Part shown: one piece after another, positions 5,953 to 8,253 of the stretch
Layout: each line of letters opens with the position of its first letter
How positions within the stretch are numbered: the first letter of the stretch is position 1
Assembly (NCBI GenBank): GCA_031290725.1
Contig: JAITMZ010000058.1
Location: forward strand, 1 to 8,253
DNA length: 8,253 nt
Direction of reading: 5' to 3'
From: Spirochaetaceae bacterium
GTDB lineage: Bacteria; Spirochaetota; Spirochaetia; Treponematales; Treponemataceae
Notes under the pieces: generated by a model
Databases searched by the model: none
What the model was told of the DNA's origin: nothing
The model's input: the letters and a program-made list of their open reading frames with translations, nothing else
Program-made: the position numbers and the translations under genes

Positions 5953-6688
5953 GGCGGCGGAGGAAGGCGCGGGTGCGGTCGGTGCGGGGATTGTCGATTA
6001 CCTCCGCAGCGGGCCCCTCTTCCACAAAGACGCCGCCGTCCATGAAGAACACCCGGTCCGCCACTTCCCGGGCAAAGGCCATCTCGTGGGTGACGATCAC
6101 CATGGTCATTTTCTCCCGCGCCAGGTTCCGGATCACCCGAAGAATTTCGCCGGTGAGCTCCGGGTCCAACGCACTGGTGGGTTCGTCGAAAAAAAGCACC
6201 TCCGGGTCCAGCGCCAGTGCCCGTGCGATGGACACCCGCTGCTGCTGCCCTCCGGAAAGCCGGCAGGGGTAGGCGGTCTCCTTGTCCGGCAAGCCCATCT
6301 TGGACAGCAGGCTCCGGGCGCGGCTTTCCGCCTCATCCCTGGTACGGCCCAAAACGCGCATCTGCGCCTCGGTGATGTTCCGTATCACGGAAAAATGGGG
6401 AAACAGGTTGAAATTTTGGAATACCAGCCCCACCTTGAGGCACGCCCGGCGAAGCACCTCCGGGGGAGCATACACACCGCCGCACAGCATGGGCTGGCCC
6501 GCCACGGTGATGTCCCCGGAATCCGCGGTCTCCAGGTGACAGATCAGCCGCAGAAGCGTGGACTTCCCCGACCCCGACGGGCCGATAATCGCTACCACCT
6601 CGCCCTGGGCCACTGTGAAAGATATGTCTTGCAGCACCATAAGGCCGCCGAAGGCCTTGGAAAGGTTTTTTACCGCGATTACATCCAT
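5942..6688 (-). CDS. ABC transporter ATP-binding protein, polar amino acid (GlnQ/HisP) type
   Basis: This is the cytoplasmic ATPase of an importer, 248 residues with every core motif intact: Walker A GPSGSGKST (36-44), Q-loop Q91 in VFQNFNLFPH, signature LSGGQQQR (144-151), Walker B VLFFDEP with E169, D-loop SALD (172-175) and switch H201 in VTHEM. FQNFNLFPH and VTHEMAFAREVADRV are typical of the polar amino acid subfamily, so an amino acid such as glutamine, histidine or arginine is the likely substrate, but the exact one cannot be read. The start at 6688 follows a weak GGGA eight bases upstream and lies 15 bp after the PBP stop, so the two are probably co-transcribed. No permease or substrate-binding gene adjoins it in the window; tcdA converges on its 3' end. 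It has an odd insertion-like MLCGGVYAPPEV (67-78) after the Walker A region, within normal variation. Confidence 0.9.
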   Translation of the reverse strand: MDVIAVKNLSKAFGGLMVLQDISFTVAQGEVVAIIGPSGSGKSTLLRLICHLETADSGDITVAGQPMLCGGVYAPPEVLRRACLKVGLVFQNFNLFPHFSVIRNITEAQMRVLGRTRDEAESRARSLLSKMGLPDKETAYPCRLSGGQQQRVSIARALALDPEVLFFDEPTSALDPELTGEILRVIRNLAREKMTMVIVTHEMAFAREVADRVFFMDGGVFVEEGPAAEVIDNPRTDRTRAFLRRLNG

Positions 6689-6703
6689 TATGCACGTCCC
6701 GTT

Positions 6704-8253
6704 TTAATCAAAGTAGGTATCATCGATTTCTTCTTCGATATGCGGGACCGTCGGTTCCAGTGCCTCCGGGGGCGCCTCAGGTTCCGGAAGCGGCTGGGAT
6801 ACCGGTATACCAGTTTGCGTTCCCGCATCAGGGGAATTCGCGGCTTCCGGGGCGATTTTCGGCACCTGCATCTCGGATATGTTGGTTTGGGGTGCCAAAA
6901 CTGGTATATCAGTCCGGGGTACCGGGTCAACTGGTATACCGGTTTGCCCCTGGTTCGCCGGCGCATACTCATCGCCCAAGAACGAAAAATCAACCCGCAG
7001 GGAATCGTCCCCCAACGCCGGGAAGGATCCCACACCGGATTGCAGGTGTTCCTGTTCCAGCCGGTTGATCAAGGTGGTTCTGGCTCCGATCATGTTCCGG
7101 TGGATGGTACACTGTACCATCGGCTGAGTTCCGGCCAGGAAATACTGGGAGGTACGGAAATCACCGCACTCCGGGGTTAAAATCTGGCCGGAAACCGAAC
7201 AGACCTCCGCATAGGCCAGGCCGCCCTGGGGATGGGGAAAATCCTTGGACGGATAATTCTCGTTGGCGGCGTGCATAAACTGCGCCCAGGCTCCCCCGGC
7301 GAGCTGCGCCCCGGTCTGGTTTCGGCCCAGACTGCGGCCCTTTTTGTCGAACCCAAACCATACCGCCGTGGTGAGGTATGGCGATGAACCAATAGTCCAG
7401 GCGTCAGACCAGTTTTGGGTGGTGCCGGTTTTACCCGCCACGGGCAGGGTGTAGGAATCGCCCCGGGGAGTTTTGTAGGTGAAAATGCGCCCCAGTTGTG
7501 CCGCGTTGGACAGGGTGCCAATCCGCGCCGAAGATTGCAGAAAACTGTTCATGATGAAAGCGTTCTGAGGGGTGATCACCTGCACGGGAGCGCCCCCGCG
7601 CTGGGTTTTCGCGCGCACCTCCTGCTCCACGTTCATAATCACCCTGCCGTTCCGGTCTTCGATGGTGCGGATGGCGTAGGGAGTGATGTCCCGACCGCCG
7701 TTGGAGAAAATCGCGAATGCCCGGGCCATCTCTACGGGACGCACCGAACAGGTGCCCAGCCCCAACGGATACACCCGGTCGAAGGCGCGGGACGGCAGGT
7801 CTTCCCGGGATATGCCCAACAGGGACACGGACCGCTCGATGGCCGCATCAAAGCCGATCCCCTCCATCAAAATCAGCGAGGGTATGTTCAGGGAAAGCGC
7901 CAAGGCACGCCAGAGTTGAATGGTGCCGCGGTAGATGCCGCCGTAGTTCTCCGGAATGTAGGGCACGCCGCTTTCGTTGTAGAAGACCCGGGGGGAATCG
8001 TTCAGAGACGTTACGGCGGTGAATTGCCGGGAGTCGATGGCCGCAGAATAATAGAGGGGCTTGAAGGTGCTTCCTGGCTGCACCCGCGCCTGGATTGCCC
8101 GGATAAACTGGTTGGACGCGGTGAACCGGCTCCCCCCCACCAGTGCCGTGATGGCGCCGGTGTCGTTGTCCAGGGATATCAAGGTGCCCTCCACCCGGTC
8201 GCTTTCGGTGGCATCGTTGATGGCGCTGTTGGCGGTGTTCACCATATCCACCT
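6704..8253 (-). CDS. Penicillin-binding protein, class A (PBP1A-like), transpeptidase domain and C-terminal tail; 5' part outside window
   Basis: This enzyme cross-links peptidoglycan on the outer face of the inner membrane. About 516 codons are visible and the frame stays open at the right edge, so the N-terminal TM and any glycosyltransferase domain are not seen. Counting from the GTG codon at 8251-8249 (an internal Val, not a start), the catalytic motifs are S61-T-F-K64 in QPGSTFKP, S120-L-N122, and K274-T-G276 in AGKTGTTQNWSDAW. All three are intact, so the enzyme should be active. PENYGGIYRGTIQLWRALALS and the cysteine-containing end (C351, C362, C381) are characteristic of class A enzymes. 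From about residue 425 the chain becomes a proline- and acid-rich, probably disordered tail ending DDTYFD, with repeated T-[GDN]-I-P-V units. The ABC ATPase gene follows 15 bp downstream. Family confidence is high; class A is inferred without sight of the glycosyltransferase domain. Confidence 0.92.
   Translation of the reverse strand, partial: VDMVNTANSAINDATESDRVEGTLISLDNDTGAITALVGGSRFTASNQFIRAIQARVQPGSTFKPLYYSAAIDSRQFTAVTSLNDSPRVFYNESGVPYIPENYGGIYRGTIQLWRALALSLNIPSLILMEGIGFDAAIERSVSLLGISREDLPSRAFDRVYPLGLGTCSVRPVEMARAFAIFSNGGRDITPYAIRTIEDRNGRVIMNVEQEVRAKTQRGGAPVQVITPQNAFIMNSFLQSSARIGTLSNAAQLGRIFTYKTPRGDSYTLPVAGKTGTTQNWSDAWTIGSSPYLTTAVWFGFDKKGRSLGRNQTGAQLAGGAWAQFMHAANENYPSKDFPHPQGGLAYAEVCSVSGQILTPECGDFRTSQYFLAGTQPMVQCTIHRNMIGARTTLINRLEQEHLQSGVGSFPALGDDSLRVDFSFLGDEYAPANQGQTGIPVDPVPRTDIPVLAPQTNISEMQVPKIAPEAANSPDAGTQTGIPVSQPLPEPEAPPEALEPTVPHIEEEIDDTYFD
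6801..6944. repeat. Three palindromic repeats around GGTATACC in the PBP tail region
   Basis: Copies lie at 6801-6814 (core GGTATACC 6804-6811), 6900-6913 (core GGTATATC 6903-6910) and 6929-6944 (core GGTATACC 6933-6940). Each is a near-palindrome of the form ACtGGTATACCaGT. On the PBP strand they encode TGIPV, TDIPV and TGIPV, always with the same ATA isoleucine codon. Because of the symmetry the opposite strand also spells TGIPV or TGISV. A decayed unit TNIS lies between the second and first copies. Confidence 0.6.

Noticed and set aside
6086..7180. Long plus-strand open frame opposite the PBP tail and ABC ATPase genes
   Set aside because: It is antisense to two genes with complete catalytic motifs, and its translation is basic and of low complexity. 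High GC codon use readily creates such shadows.

Overview
The window looks like a chromosomal piece from a spirochaete, most likely a treponeme of moderately high GC (hand counts give about 60% in several coding lines). Two things suggest this: a cluster ordered membrane protein, VWA protein, VWA protein, TPR, which resembles the Borrelia bat-like cluster, and the relaxed spirochaetal lipobox style. The organism call is an inference and was not tested by any search.

Layout. Positions 1-1188 (minus strand) hold the N-terminal part of a Type IIG-like restriction-methylation enzyme that runs off the left edge. It carries a PD...EAK nuclease motif, but the frame breaks at a run of seven A/T pairs (573-579). 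Positions 1189-1423 are an AT-rich divergent intergenic region. It contains a near-consensus promoter for the restriction gene, a 94-nt imperfect inverted repeat (1257-1350), and a promoter for the rightward operon. In both promoters the -10 box sits exactly where transcription should begin on the A of the ATG, so both genes may be leaderless.

Positions 1424-5122 (plus) are a tightly overlapping three-gene Bat-type operon: a signal-peptide/single-TM protein with a DUF4381-like cytoplasmic end, a VWA protein (BatA-like), and a second VWA protein (BatB-like) fused to a TPR domain behind an internal lipoprotein-like signal. The MoxR ATPase and DUF58 genes that usually precede such an operon are not in the window; the divergent restriction gene lies there instead. 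The tRNA-modification gene tcdA (5155-5952) follows 32 bp later.

From the right edge, reading leftward, come the transpeptidase portion of a class A-type penicillin-binding protein (6704-8253, 5' end outside) and, 15 bp downstream, a polar-amino-acid-type ABC ATPase (5942-6688). The ATPase converges on tcdA with an 11-bp tail-to-tail overlap. The PBP ends in a disordered proline-rich tail carrying palindromic DNA repeats centred on GGTATACC, which encode TGIPV on either strand.

How the genes fit together. The Bat-type proteins probably form an inner-membrane complex with VWA and TPR parts in the periplasm. The PBP works on the cell wall in the same compartment. The ABC ATPase has no permease or binding-protein gene beside it here. 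No RNA gene, CRISPR array, transposase or clear intrinsic terminator was seen.
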